Assembly: GCF_000300005.1 (NCBI RefSeq)
Contig: NC_018691.1
Location: 4,030,001-4,094,000, forward strand
Origin: Alloalcanivorax dieselolei B5
Lineage (GTDB): Bacteria; Pseudomonadota; Gammaproteobacteria; Pseudomonadales; Alcanivoracaceae
Length of the DNA stretch: 64,000 nt
Direction of reading: 5' to 3'
Positions 15,376-23,215 of this stretch are shown here, piece by piece. The notes beneath the pieces are model-generated. The model was given only the letters and a program-made list of their open reading frames with translations, searched no databases and was not told the DNA's origin. The position numbers were made by a program, and so were the translations under genes. The stretch's first letter is position 1; each line of letters begins with the position of its first letter.

Positions 15376-18279
15376 CTATAACGACCCTAAAAACGCCAAC
15401 AATGCTTCACGGTGTTCGCTACTGAGGTTGATAAAGCGGTTTTTAATCACCTCGGCTTCACCACCGTGCCAAATGATGGCTTCGGTGAGTGTGCGGGCGC
15501 GGCCGTCGTGTAAATAGCCAACGGGTATGTCGCCGGCCACGTATTTTGTATAGCCAATGCCCCATAACGCTGGTGTGCGCCACATACGGCCGCTGGCGAG
15601 ACCTTCGGCAAAGTCATCGGCCAGGCCTTCGCCCATATCGTGCAACAGCAGGTCGGTGTATGGGCGAATTGTCTGGTTGCGGACTTCGGCGAAGCGCGAA
15701 CGGGCGCTGGTTTGTATTTCGCTAACATGGCAAGCGTTGCAGCGAATGTCGTTAAACACTTGCTCGCCTTGTGCCACTTTATTGGGATCGACGTCCAAAT
15801 AGGGCAATGGCGACACGCCCTGAGGAAAACCGCTTACCTGGCTGCGTTGCGCGGGTACCGCCAGCAACTGCAAGTAGTCGGTCATCAATTGCAGCGCGTC
15901 GTCGGGCAAACCGGCTTCGGTGCCGCTGGCGGGATCGCAGTATTTCGGGCCGGCCAGACAGTCACGGTTTGGATAAAGCGATGAGGTCACCGACATATCA
16001 AGCAAGGCGGCGTTGGCTACCTGATGGCGCAGGCTGACCTTGCCTGCTTTCCAGCCATAGCGGCCTAAACGTACCTCGCCGCTTTCGGGATCGTAAGCGT
16101 AGTTGGCTGTGCCGAGTACGCCATCCTCGTCTGGCGTGCCGCGAACTCGTGCCAGAATGGTGTCATCAGCAATGGCTTCCAACAGCCCCATGCCAATCAA
16201 CGGTTGCGCCGCGCGCAGCGAATAGGAGGCGGGTGACGGCCCTTCAAAGGCGATAGTGGGTTTGCGCAGTGTAACCACCGTGCCATCGGCAAGGATTACA
16301 TCGTGGCTGTCGAAGCCAGCCACATAAGCGGCGTTACCCCAGTTTTCGCTAGTGCCGCTGGTGGTTGAACGCGCATTCATTTGCAGGCTTTGGCCATAGA
16401 CAGGGTGCGGTAAATATAGACCGTTGGCCGGGTTACTCTCCGCACCCACACGCACCACCATGGTGTCTAACCGTTGATTGGCAACCACCGGCGCGACGCT
16501 GCGGCCATTATTGATGTGGCAACTGACACAGGTCGATTGGTTAAAATGTTGGCCTTGCAGCTCCCGGCCCGCGTCATTACGGTCGTTACCGGCTTCATTA
16601 TGCGCGCCGCTCCACAGATTGGTGTGTAACCAGCGTCGCCCCTCCATAAAACGCTGAATATTCCGCATGCCAACGTTGTTGTGGGGCTGCTGAAAGATAA
16701 AGCTGGCATTGTCGGCGTAATCGTATGATACCGAACCCAACCCGCCTTGCAGGGCGTGCCTGGGCAAGGGTTCGTTCATCAAGCGTGGCTCTTGACCGTA
16801 CCAAGGACGTAAGCCTTCACCCATTACGTAAGTCAGTTCGTTGGTATAGTAACGAACAGCACCGTCATCGCCGATGGCATCCATGGCCTCGCGGGTCGAG
16901 AAAAACGAACTGGTGAACTCAATGATATCGCCTTGTTTCAACGGCCGTGCTGGCACATTGTCGCCGTTGGGTACCAGCACGCCGTCGGCATTCTCAGCCA
17001 AGGCGCTGTGACCGGGATAGGTGTCGAACACCACGCTACAGCCATCGTTGGCGCCGATAATCCCATGAAAACCGCTATCGGGGTTCAATAACTCGTTGTT
17101 AGCGGGCTTGGGCACTACCGGACAGGGCGCGCCGTCGCTCAGGTAGGTTGAATCGTCAAGCAGATCACCCGGACTCATCCAGCCAAAACCGGTGACATTG
17201 GGGTCATCGAAGCGGCGCACAAAGGAATGTCCCCCCCCTTTTTGCGCCTGTTGAAAGTACTGGTTAACGATAATGCGTGGCTCGGTGACGCCCGCGACGT
17301 TGCTGTTGTCGATAAATTCAACGCCCCAGGTGCGGTTTTTGAAGTAGTTGGCGACAAAGTTTAAGTGTGCGCCAGGCCCCTTATCGACCGGATTGCCTTG
17401 ACCATCAACGGTGTCGTTGCGGCCAAAACCGTATTCATTCCACTCCTCGCCGCGTTCACGCGCGTGACGTGAGCGGCCCACCATGCCAAAACGGGTGACC
17501 AGCGTGCCATCGGCCAGGGTAAAGCGGATACTTTCAATGGGCTCCGCTGGCGCTGGCAGGGGCTGGCGGTCTCTGCCGTCTACGGGATAAGGCACATAAG
17601 ATGTATCCAGTGTTGGCATTGAGTTACCACAACCGGGCGTTTGAAACTCGGCTTCAAATAGCGAGTAGCCATAATGGGTATGGCGGCGAATGCCTTGCAA
17701 ACGCACGTAGCGAACGTTGATATTGAGATTGAAAAAGGTCTCTGTGTTGCCCTTTCCGACGGTGATGTAACGCACTTGATACCAATCTTCCGCATCGTCG
17801 GAAATATAGATGGCATATTCATCGGCGTACGCATTTTCCCAGTACAGTTTCATGGAACCGATGGCGGTTTTGGCACCAAAATCGAACTGTAACCAAGCAT
17901 CGTCAGGGTCGGCGATATCGCTCCAAGCACTTTCCCAGCGGCTGCTCGGGTCGCCATCAACGGCTTTTCCGGCAGTATTATTGTCGTTTTCGTCGCCGGA
18001 CGAACTCGCGGTGATGCCAGTGATGGGTTGCGCTGGCTGACATTCGCCATCGTCAGTTGCCGTTGCCAAGCGCAGTTCCGGCGGTGGCGCGGGTCGTACG
18101 GGCGCATCCGCGGACGGCAGCGGACTGATATCGCTGACTGGCGCTGGCTCAAAATCCGGTTCGGGCAGTTCCCCGGCAGGCGGGGAATCGGGGGCGGACG
18201 CGGGTGGTGTGCTGCCGCCACCTCCGCCACCACAGGCCGATGCCGTCAATGCTAACAATAGGATGAGCAACCTGCGCAT
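15376..18279 (-). CDS. Di-haem oxidoreductase-family lipoprotein with discoidin domain
   Basis: A 967-residue predicted outer-surface or periplasmic lipoprotein: signal LLILLLALTASAC with lipobox Cys16, a Pro/Asp-rich linker, an F5/8 type C (discoidin) domain at about residues 85-235 (DGDPSSRWESAW, DDAWLQFDFGA), then a long region with two c-type haem motifs, CVSCH (584-588) and CNACH (847-851), as in the di-haem oxidoreductase/DUF1111 group. VGYLHDGRARTLTEAI is typical of that group. The start ATG 18279 follows a G9 tract; an upstream extension to 18351 would bury the signal. Codon use and base content are less GC-rich than neighbours, suggesting transfer. Electron partner unknown. Confidence 0.8.
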   Translation of the reverse strand: MRRLLILLLALTASACGGGGGGSTPPASAPDSPPAGELPEPDFEPAPVSDISPLPSADAPVRPAPPPELRLATATDDGECQPAQPITGITASSSGDENDNNTAGKAVDGDPSSRWESAWSDIADPDDAWLQFDFGAKTAIGSMKLYWENAYADEYAIYISDDAEDWYQVRYITVGKGNTETFFNLNINVRYVRLQGIRRHTHYGYSLFEAEFQTPGCGNSMPTLDTSYVPYPVDGRDRQPLPAPAEPIESIRFTLADGTLVTRFGMVGRSRHARERGEEWNEYGFGRNDTVDGQGNPVDKGPGAHLNFVANYFKNRTWGVEFIDNSNVAGVTEPRIIVNQYFQQAQKGGGHSFVRRFDDPNVTGFGWMSPGDLLDDSTYLSDGAPCPVVPKPANNELLNPDSGFHGIIGANDGCSVVFDTYPGHSALAENADGVLVPNGDNVPARPLKQGDIIEFTSSFFSTREAMDAIGDDGAVRYYTNELTYVMGEGLRPWYGQEPRLMNEPLPRHALQGGLGSVSYDYADNASFIFQQPHNNVGMRNIQRFMEGRRWLHTNLWSGAHNEAGNDRNDAGRELQGQHFNQSTCVSCHINNGRSVAPVVANQRLDTMVVRVGAESNPANGLYLPHPVYGQSLQMNARSTTSGTSENWGNAAYVAGFDSHDVILADGTVVTLRKPTIAFEGPSPASYSLRAAQPLIGMGLLEAIADDTILARVRGTPDEDGVLGTANYAYDPESGEVRLGRYGWKAGKVSLRHQVANAALLDMSVTSSLYPNRDCLAGPKYCDPASGTEAGLPDDALQLMTDYLQLLAVPAQRSQVSGFPQGVSPLPYLDVDPNKVAQGEQVFNDIRCNACHVSEIQTSARSRFAEVRNQTIRPYTDLLLHDMGEGLADDFAEGLASGRMWRTPALWGIGYTKYVAGDIPVGYLHDGRARTLTEAIIWHGGEAEVIKNRFINLSSEHREALLAFLGSL

Positions 18280-18288
18280 GGTCAATTT

Positions 18289-18297
18289 CCCCCCCCC
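18289..18297 (-). repeat. G9 tract in the leader of the di-haem lipoprotein gene
   Basis: Nine consecutive G on the minus strand end 9 nt before ATG 18279, where the ribosome site should be. No other Shine-Dalgarno sequence is visible, so tract length could set translation efficiency. Confidence 0.7.
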
Positions 18298-18351
18298 GCT
18301 TGCAATCCGTAATGGACAACACTTTGAGAACAGCCCCATCTTATTGGGCAT

Positions 18352-18528
18352 ATTTTTTCTTATTATGACAGGCTACTCATAAAAAAATGTGAACCTCTAG
18401 CGTAAACAGGGAACCCCTGAAAAACACCCGTCACCCTGGGCGTGCCCCGTACCGTCAGCCCAGGCTTGACCCGGGATCCCCCTCCGCAGGGCGCATCACT
18501 TCGTAGCGGGAGACCCCGGAAGGTCCCC
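18352..18528. other. Intergenic region with a palindromic CCCAGGCTTGACCCGGG element
   Basis: The spacer between two minus-strand genes, 249 bp in all, holds at 18453-18481 the interrupted palindrome CAGGCTTGACCCGGGATCC. A shorter relative, GGGCTTGATCCGG, occurs at 44530-44542. I see no gene here. Confidence 0.45.
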
Positions 18529-19395
18529 CTACTCAGCGGGAACCCGCTCCGGCCGGCCATGCACCACCGCCAACCCGGCCAGGATCGCGATCATGCCGGC
18601 CAGCGACATTACCGACAGTGCATTGCCGAATACCAGGTAATCCAGTAACACCGTTACCACCGGAACCAGATAGAACAGGCTGGTCACATTGACCAAATTA
18701 CCGGAGCGGATCATCCGATAAAGCAGCAGCTGCGCCGCCACCGACACTCCCAGCCCCATCCATACCACCGGCACCAGGAACCCCACACTCCATTGCCAAT
18801 GAAAAGGCTGGAACGGGATCAGCAAAGCGCACAACAGCAGCGTCACCGCGTATTGCAACGGCAGCACCTCGCTCGGCGGCAACGCGATACGCTTCTGCCA
18901 CAACGCGCCGACGGTGACACAGAGCAAAGCGCCCAGAGCAAACGCCATGCCGGTCCAGGACAACCTGGCCAGGACCAGACTCTGGTAGACCACCAGCGTC
19001 AGCCCCAGCAAAGCCAGCAGCAATCCCGCCAGCCGCCACGGCGCAAAACGCCTCTCGGTGAGTACCAGGGTGAGGATTGGTTGTGCCCCCAGCACCGTGG
19101 CCAGGAGTCCCGGCGTGACCTCATGCTCCAAAGCCAGGAAGTAACACAGGGTGTAAAAACCGATCAGCAACAAGCCGACGCCAGCCACCGGCAAACGTTG
19201 CCCTCGCGGAGGCAGCAAACGACCGCCACGGATCAACAGCAAGGCGCCAAGCGCGAGAGCGAAACGCAGAATCAACAGGGCAAGAACCGAGCCGTGGTCC
19301 AACCCCCAACGAGTGACGATGGCGGCACTGCCCCACAGCAACACGAACGTGGCCATGGCGCCCTGGGCCGCCCAGAAGGTATTTTCCGTTTTCAT
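18529..19395 (-). CDS. EamA/DMT-family permease
   Basis: An inner-membrane protein of 288 residues with about ten transmembrane segments in two EamA repeats: N-half FVLLWGSAAIVTRWGLDHGS through LVLTERR, C-half beginning WTGMAFALGALLCV. The drug/metabolite transporter superfamily exports amino acids, metabolites or drugs; substrate cannot be inferred. It is a single gene read leftward with no clear partner. The 358-bp spacer to the next gene on its right (19396-19753) shows no supported gene. Confidence 0.85.
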   Translation of the reverse strand: MKTENTFWAAQGAMATFVLLWGSAAIVTRWGLDHGSVLALLILRFALALGALLLIRGGRLLPPRGQRLPVAGVGLLLIGFYTLCYFLALEHEVTPGLLATVLGAQPILTLVLTERRFAPWRLAGLLLALLGLTLVVYQSLVLARLSWTGMAFALGALLCVTVGALWQKRIALPPSEVLPLQYAVTLLLCALLIPFQPFHWQWSVGFLVPVVWMGLGVSVAAQLLLYRMIRSGNLVNVTSLFYLVPVVTVLLDYLVFGNALSVMSLAGMIAILAGLAVVHGRPERVPAE

Positions 19396-19753
19396 GAAAG
19401 CTCATCCATCGAATACGAACGGCCCCGACCTGACGCCGCGGAAACCGGGCGGCGAAGCCGTTAAAACAGATCGGGGAGGTCAATCAGCGGTATTAGCCGC
19501 GAACGATTTGCCGCGCTACGGCGACTGACGTCCGGACCGCGGCGACAACGACGGAAGCAAGCGGAGGAGACATGCCATGATCCCGCACGCGGTCGCCGGA
19601 AGACCGGACAGCTACAGCAACGATGCGTGCGACAACATTCATGAGAGGGAATCCGTTCATAACGATTTGACGTTGCTCATGGTAATACGTGAACAGGCCG
19701 CGCACCAGTATGATGCACGGCCGTCTTTCGTAGCCATGACACATCAGCAGCCT
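19396..19753. other. 358-bp spacer without a supported gene
   Basis: Lies between the EamA gene and the PACE exporter. A minus-strand frame at 19493-19744 (83 codons) exists but lacks a ribosome site and recognisable features. A plus-strand ATG at 19577 has GGAGGAG before it but runs antisense through the exporter gene. Nothing firm is called. Confidence 0.4.
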
Positions 19754-20191
19754 TCAAACCGCCGGTTTCGCCATCGGCGGCACCGGGAACACCCGGTCAT
19801 AGGCCCAGTTGAAGCTGAAGGCATAGAACAGATAGAACAACACCATGGCGAGGTCCATCAGCAGGGCCTGCATCAAACCGATTCCCAGATACCAGGCTAC
19901 TATCGGCAGCAGCATTACCAGCAAGCCACCTTCGAACAGCAACGCATGCCCTACCCGCATACGCAGAGTCTTCCTGGTATGGCCCAGCCAACGCAACATG
20001 GCGTGGTCGAACCCCAGGTTGAATACAAAGTTCCAGGCCGTGGCGATGGTGGCGCCCACCACCCCCAGCACGCCCATGTGACCGACCGGCAACTGAAACA
20101 GGTAAGCGCCCACCGGGATCATGATCGCCAGGCCGATCAGCTCGAACAGTACCGCGTGACGGACCCGGTCCTGAGTCGTACGCAATGCCAT
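19754..20191 (-). CDS. PACE-family efflux transporter (AceI-like)
   Basis: A 145-residue inner-membrane protein with four helices in two tandem bacterial transmembrane pair domains. Both copies carry the family motifs: RVRHAVLFE and RVGHALLFE (the acidic residue is essential in AceI), WNFVFNLGFD and FNWAYDRVFP. PACE proteins export biocides such as chlorhexidine and short diamines by proton exchange. ATG 20191 is preceded by GAGGAG; an upstream ATG at 20227 lies in the regulatory spacer. A LysR gene is divergent with only 89 bp between, as for aceI/aceR. Confidence 0.9.
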   Translation of the reverse strand: MALRTTQDRVRHAVLFELIGLAIMIPVGAYLFQLPVGHMGVLGVVGATIATAWNFVFNLGFDHAMLRWLGHTRKTLRMRVGHALLFEGGLLVMLLPIVAWYLGIGLMQALLMDLAMVLFYLFYAFSFNWAYDRVFPVPPMAKPAV

Positions 20192-20263
20192 GATGAAACA
20201 CTCCTCAATGATTTGACTGGCGCCCAATCTATCTTCAATATCGCAGAAATAAAGTTAGATACC

Positions 20264-20278
20264 ATCTTAAAATCAGAT
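20264..20278. promoter_or_regulatory. LysR-type operator ATCT-N7-AGAT
   Basis: The 15-bp interrupted palindrome ATCTTAAAATCAGAT fits the T-N11-A LysR rule. It sits immediately before the LysR start codon in the spacer shared with the PACE gene. A related ATCTATCTTC lies at 20228-20236. Autoregulation and inducer-dependent exporter control are the usual outcome. Confidence 0.55.
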
Positions 20279-20280
20279 AG

Positions 20281-21162
20281 ATGACCGTTTCCCTGGACCA
20301 ATTGCAGGCCTTCGTCATCGCCGCCGAGACGGGTTCGTTCTCCGCCGCCGCCCGGCGTTTGCACAAGGCCCAATCCGCCGTCAGCACCCAGATCTCCAAT
20401 CTGGAGGAGGATCTGGGGCTGGCGCTGTTCAGCCGCGCCGGGCGCAGCCCTACCCTGACCCCGGCGGGGGAACGACTGCTGCTGGAAGCCCGGGTAATCC
20501 TCGACCGGCGTGAACACCTGATCGGCGTGGCACGCAGTTTCGAAGCCCATGTAGAGCAGCGGCTGGTGGTGGCCGTCGACGAGATTTATCCGGAACGGGT
20601 CATGGCCGAGGTGTTCGCCGAATTCGCCGAACAATTCCCCCACGTGGAGTTGGAGTTGCTGTTTCCCATGATGGAGGACGTCAGCCGCCTGGTATTGACC
20701 GGCAAGGCCGACCTCGGTGTCATGTGGCGGCAGGAAATTCTACCCACCGAGCTGGGATTTCAGACCCTCGGCTGGGTGCCGATCAAAATGGTCTGTGGTA
20801 AACACCACCCTCTGGCCAAGGTACGGGTGGACTGGGAAGACCTGAAACGCCACCGTCAGATTCTGGTGGCGGCGCACAGCGACGGCCCCGAGAAACAGCG
20901 GTTACGAGTGGCACCGGAAGTGTGGTGGGTGGAAAGCCACTGGGTGATCCTGCAGCTGGTGCGCCAGGGAATCGGCTGGGCCTTCGTCTCCAGTCACGTG
21001 ATCGAGGCGTCGCCGGTGGCCGCGGATCTGGTGGTTCCGGAACTGCAGTTCGACGACTTTGATCTGCCGGTGGCGGTGGAGATGGTCTGGCACAAACAAC
21101 GCCCCTGCGGGCCAGCGGCCAAATGGCTGCGGGAGCGATTCGCCGCCACGGCACTCTCCTGA
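20281..21162 (+). CDS. LysR-family transcriptional regulator of the PACE exporter
   Basis: A 293-residue regulator with N-terminal winged helix (residues 1-60: LDQLQAFVIAAETGSFSAAA, then SAVSTQISNLEEDLG) and a periplasmic-binding-like effector domain (FPHVELELLFPMMEDVSRLV onward). Divergent placement from the AceI-like gene and the LysR site between them indicate local control in response to an exporter substrate, as with AceR in Acinetobacter. The ATG directly follows the operator, so there is little room for a leader or ribosome site. Confidence 0.88.
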   Translation: MTVSLDQLQAFVIAAETGSFSAAARRLHKAQSAVSTQISNLEEDLGLALFSRAGRSPTLTPAGERLLLEARVILDRREHLIGVARSFEAHVEQRLVVAVDEIYPERVMAEVFAEFAEQFPHVELELLFPMMEDVSRLVLTGKADLGVMWRQEILPTELGFQTLGWVPIKMVCGKHHPLAKVRVDWEDLKRHRQILVAAHSDGPEKQRLRVAPEVWWVESHWVILQLVRQGIGWAFVSSHVIEASPVAADLVVPELQFDDFDLPVAVEMVWHKQRPCGPAAKWLRERFAATALS

Positions 21163-21197
21163 CTTCTCCTGATTGCGCCGGCCACCGGTCGGATCCG

Positions 21198-21785
21198 TCA
21201 CCCACATGGACAAGCCGACGGGGCTTCTCCGGCGTCGGGAAAACACCGCGCCCAAGGCTCCGGCGCCAGCCGTGCGGTATTGGCGATAAAACTGACCGTC
21301 GAATAGAACCCGCACAAAGCAAGAACTTCCAGCTGCTGCTCGGTTTCCCAATGCCGGACGAACAACGAGTGCGCCTCCTCACTCAGCTTGCCTTCGTCAT
21401 GCAGTTCATCAACCACCCGGATCAGGGCTTGTTCCTGTTCGGTCCAGCATGGCGCTTCCGCGGTCCCGTGCCGAGTGGCAACCAACTGCGCTTCATCCAG
21501 CCCCGCCGCCTTGGCGAACACCCTGGCGTGCACGCCCCACTCGTATTCACACCTATGGTGCGCGGTGGTGCGCAAGATCACTATTTCCCGCTGACGCAAA
21601 GGTAACGGGCTGGCGTCATCCAGCAATCCCGCCGCGCCGAGTTTGCGTAACAGACGGGGATTGCGGGCGAAAACCCGGAACAGGCTCAACACCTCGCCAT
21701 CCCGCTGCGGGTAGTACTTGTCCAGTATGGCCTGAGTCTCTCTGTCAAATGGCGGCCCCGAAAGGGGCCTCAAATCGTGTGTCAT
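21198..21785 (-). CDS. Carboxymuconolactone-decarboxylase-family protein
   Basis: A 195-residue all-alpha protein of the CMD/AhpD superfamily. The core shows LRQREIVILRTTAHHRCEYE and WGVHARVFAKAAGL, the family's helix pair, with a single Cys rather than the CxxC of AhpD, so alkylhydroperoxidase chemistry is doubtful. N- and C-terminal arms (YYPQRDGEVLSLFRVFARNP; FYSTVSFIANTARL) match the group annotated as CMD family near HxlR or TetR genes. It is divergent from an HxlR regulator with two operators in the spacer, suggesting induction by an electrophile or aromatic compound. Substrate unknown. Confidence 0.82.
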   Translation of the reverse strand: MTHDLRPLSGPPFDRETQAILDKYYPQRDGEVLSLFRVFARNPRLLRKLGAAGLLDDASPLPLRQREIVILRTTAHHRCEYEWGVHARVFAKAAGLDEAQLVATRHGTAEAPCWTEQEQALIRVVDELHDEGKLSEEAHSLFVRHWETEQQLEVLALCGFYSTVSFIANTARLAPEPWARCFPDAGEAPSACPCG

Positions 21786-21800
21786 TGTCGTCTCCCGATC

Positions 21801-21849
21801 GCTACAATATGTGTAGCACGCATTCAGTCTCCGCTACTTTTTATGTAGC
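21801..21849. promoter_or_regulatory. Twin GCTAC-N7-GTAGC operators of the HxlR regulator
   Basis: Two perfect 17-bp dyads, GCTACAATATGTGTAGC (21801-21817) and GCTACTTTTTATGTAGC (21833-21849), have identical arms and centres 32 bp apart (three helical turns). They fill the 91-bp spacer between the CMD gene and the HxlR gene, so one dimer per site could repress both directions. Confidence 0.82.
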
Positions 21850-21876
21850 AGTCAAGCCATTCAAAAAGGAATCGTC

Positions 21877-22197
21877 ATGGCCAGGAAAACCGTCAGCCAA
21901 CCGGTCCGGGGATCAACCACCGGCCGCCCGATCATGGTATTGCTGGATCTTCTCGGGCAGCGCTGGGTGCTCCGCATCCTCTGGGAGCTGCGAGGTGAGC
22001 CTTTGTCATTCCGGGAACTGCAGGCGCGCTGCGGTCAACTTTCACCAACAGTGCTGAATGAGCGCATAAAAAAGCTCCGGGAACGGGACATCGTGGAACA
22101 CCAGGAAGGAGCCGGCTACCGTCTCACGAAAGCCGGGAGAGAACTTGGAGAGCAACTTCTCGGGCTGTACCACTGGAGCGAGCGCTGGTGGGGATAG
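21877..22197 (+). CDS. HxlR-family transcriptional regulator
   Basis: A 106-residue winged-helix protein: MVLLDLLGQRWVLRILWELR, FRELQARCGQLSPTVLNERI (recognition helix) and YRLTKAGRELGEQL (wing). HxlR/MarR-like dimers usually sense electrophiles, often through an N-terminal Cys. Here the only Cys is in the ARCGQ segment near the recognition helix and there is none at the N-terminus, so sensing may be by ligand. It is divergent from the CMD gene and probably autoregulated through the twin operators. Start ATG 21877 follows AAGGA. Confidence 0.88.
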   Translation: MARKTVSQPVRGSTTGRPIMVLLDLLGQRWVLRILWELRGEPLSFRELQARCGQLSPTVLNERIKKLRERDIVEHQEGAGYRLTKAGRELGEQLLGLYHWSERWWG

Positions 22198-22457
22198 TCT
22201 CTTCAACCTGTCTGTTTCAGCGGGGCTGATTTTTCAGACAACACGCCTCTTTTTTTCATTTTCGCAAATCGTTTAATCATTAACAGCCTCCATCGCCGCA
22301 AAATCCCCAAAAATACCGATACCACCCCTCCACTTCTGCACCATTTTTTAGTGTCATAAAATGCCATTTTTTTATATAAAACTATTAGTAGTAACTCATT
22401 TTTTTATGTGTTGAATTTGATTAAGAAAAAGACTCCATTAAATCAGGACGAGAGAAG
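22198..22457. other. AT-rich spacer and promoter region of the methyltransferase operon
   Basis: This 260-bp stretch is far more AT-rich than the rest of the window, with runs of T and A (for example TTTTTTTATATAAAAC near 22368-22383) and no gene. It precedes the operon beginning at 22458. AT-rich leaders on GC-rich genes are common where xenogeneic silencers act, and they often mark acquired loci. Confidence 0.6.
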
Positions 22458-23213
22458 ATGAGGGACAATCACATGGACAGTCAATTTGATGAGCTTGCCG
22501 CGCTTTACGAGGAAATGGCGGAATGGCCCTTCCGAAAACACTGCGAAATCCCTTCGGTTTTCAGTGTGCTTGGCGACCTTTCCGGCCTGGATGTGTTCGA
22601 TTTCGGTTGTGGTAGCGGCTTCTACAGCCGCGCCTTGCGCCAACGGGGCGCGGCATCGGTGACCGGCTATGACGAATCCGAAGGCATGATCGCCTATGCC
22701 CGGCGCCGCGAAGAAAAGGAACAGATAGGGGTCTCCTTCATCGACACTCTCGACGAAACCACGGAGCAACACTTCGATCTGTTATTGTCCGTCTATGTCC
22801 TCCCCTACGCGTCCGACTTTCCGGCTCTGCTCGACATGTGCGGGGCCATGGTATCCCGGCTCAAGCCCGGCGGGCGCCTGGTGGCCCTGCCGATCCACCC
22901 GGAATATGCCCTGCCTCCCTCCTACTATCGCCATTACGGCTTCCAGCTCAGCAGCGATGAACAGACGGCTTATGACGACGGCTCGGCCATCACCCTGCAT
23001 TTGTGTCATCCCCCTTATGATGAGTATGTGACCGCTTATTACTGGTCCGCGCAGGCCCTGCATGAAGCAATGACAAAACAGGGTCTCGAGGCTCTGCAAT
23101 GGCACCAGCCCCGGGCCACCGAAGAAGGGCTCAACTTGCTCGGCGCCCCCTTTTGGGAAGCCTATCAGAGCCGTCCCCACGCGGCGATCCTCGAGGGACG
23201 CAAGGAGAGATAA
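22458..23213 (+). CDS. Class I SAM-dependent methyltransferase
   Basis: A 251-residue Rossmann-fold methyltransferase with SAM motif I VFDFGCGSGFYSRAL (about residues 46-60), acidic motif II GYDESEGMIAYARR, and post-motif LLLSVYVLPYA plus LKPGGRLVALPI. The C-terminal half (YWSAQALHEAMTKQGLEAL) is typical of small-molecule methyltransferases. First gene of a tight operon (2-bp gap to the acyltransferase). ATG 22458 is used; ATG 22473 with AGGG before it is an alternative. Substrate unknown; context suggests a small modified metabolite. Confidence 0.82.
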   Translation: MRDNHMDSQFDELAALYEEMAEWPFRKHCEIPSVFSVLGDLSGLDVFDFGCGSGFYSRALRQRGAASVTGYDESEGMIAYARRREEKEQIGVSFIDTLDETTEQHFDLLLSVYVLPYASDFPALLDMCGAMVSRLKPGGRLVALPIHPEYALPPSYYRHYGFQLSSDEQTAYDDGSAITLHLCHPPYDEYVTAYYWSAQALHEAMTKQGLEALQWHQPRATEEGLNLLGAPFWEAYQSRPHAAILEGRKER

Positions 23214-23215
23214 CC

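Noticed and set aside
19493-19744. Possible 83-residue protein between EamA and PACE genes
   Set aside because: No ribosome site, no family resemblance and mixed composition; left as unexplained spacer.
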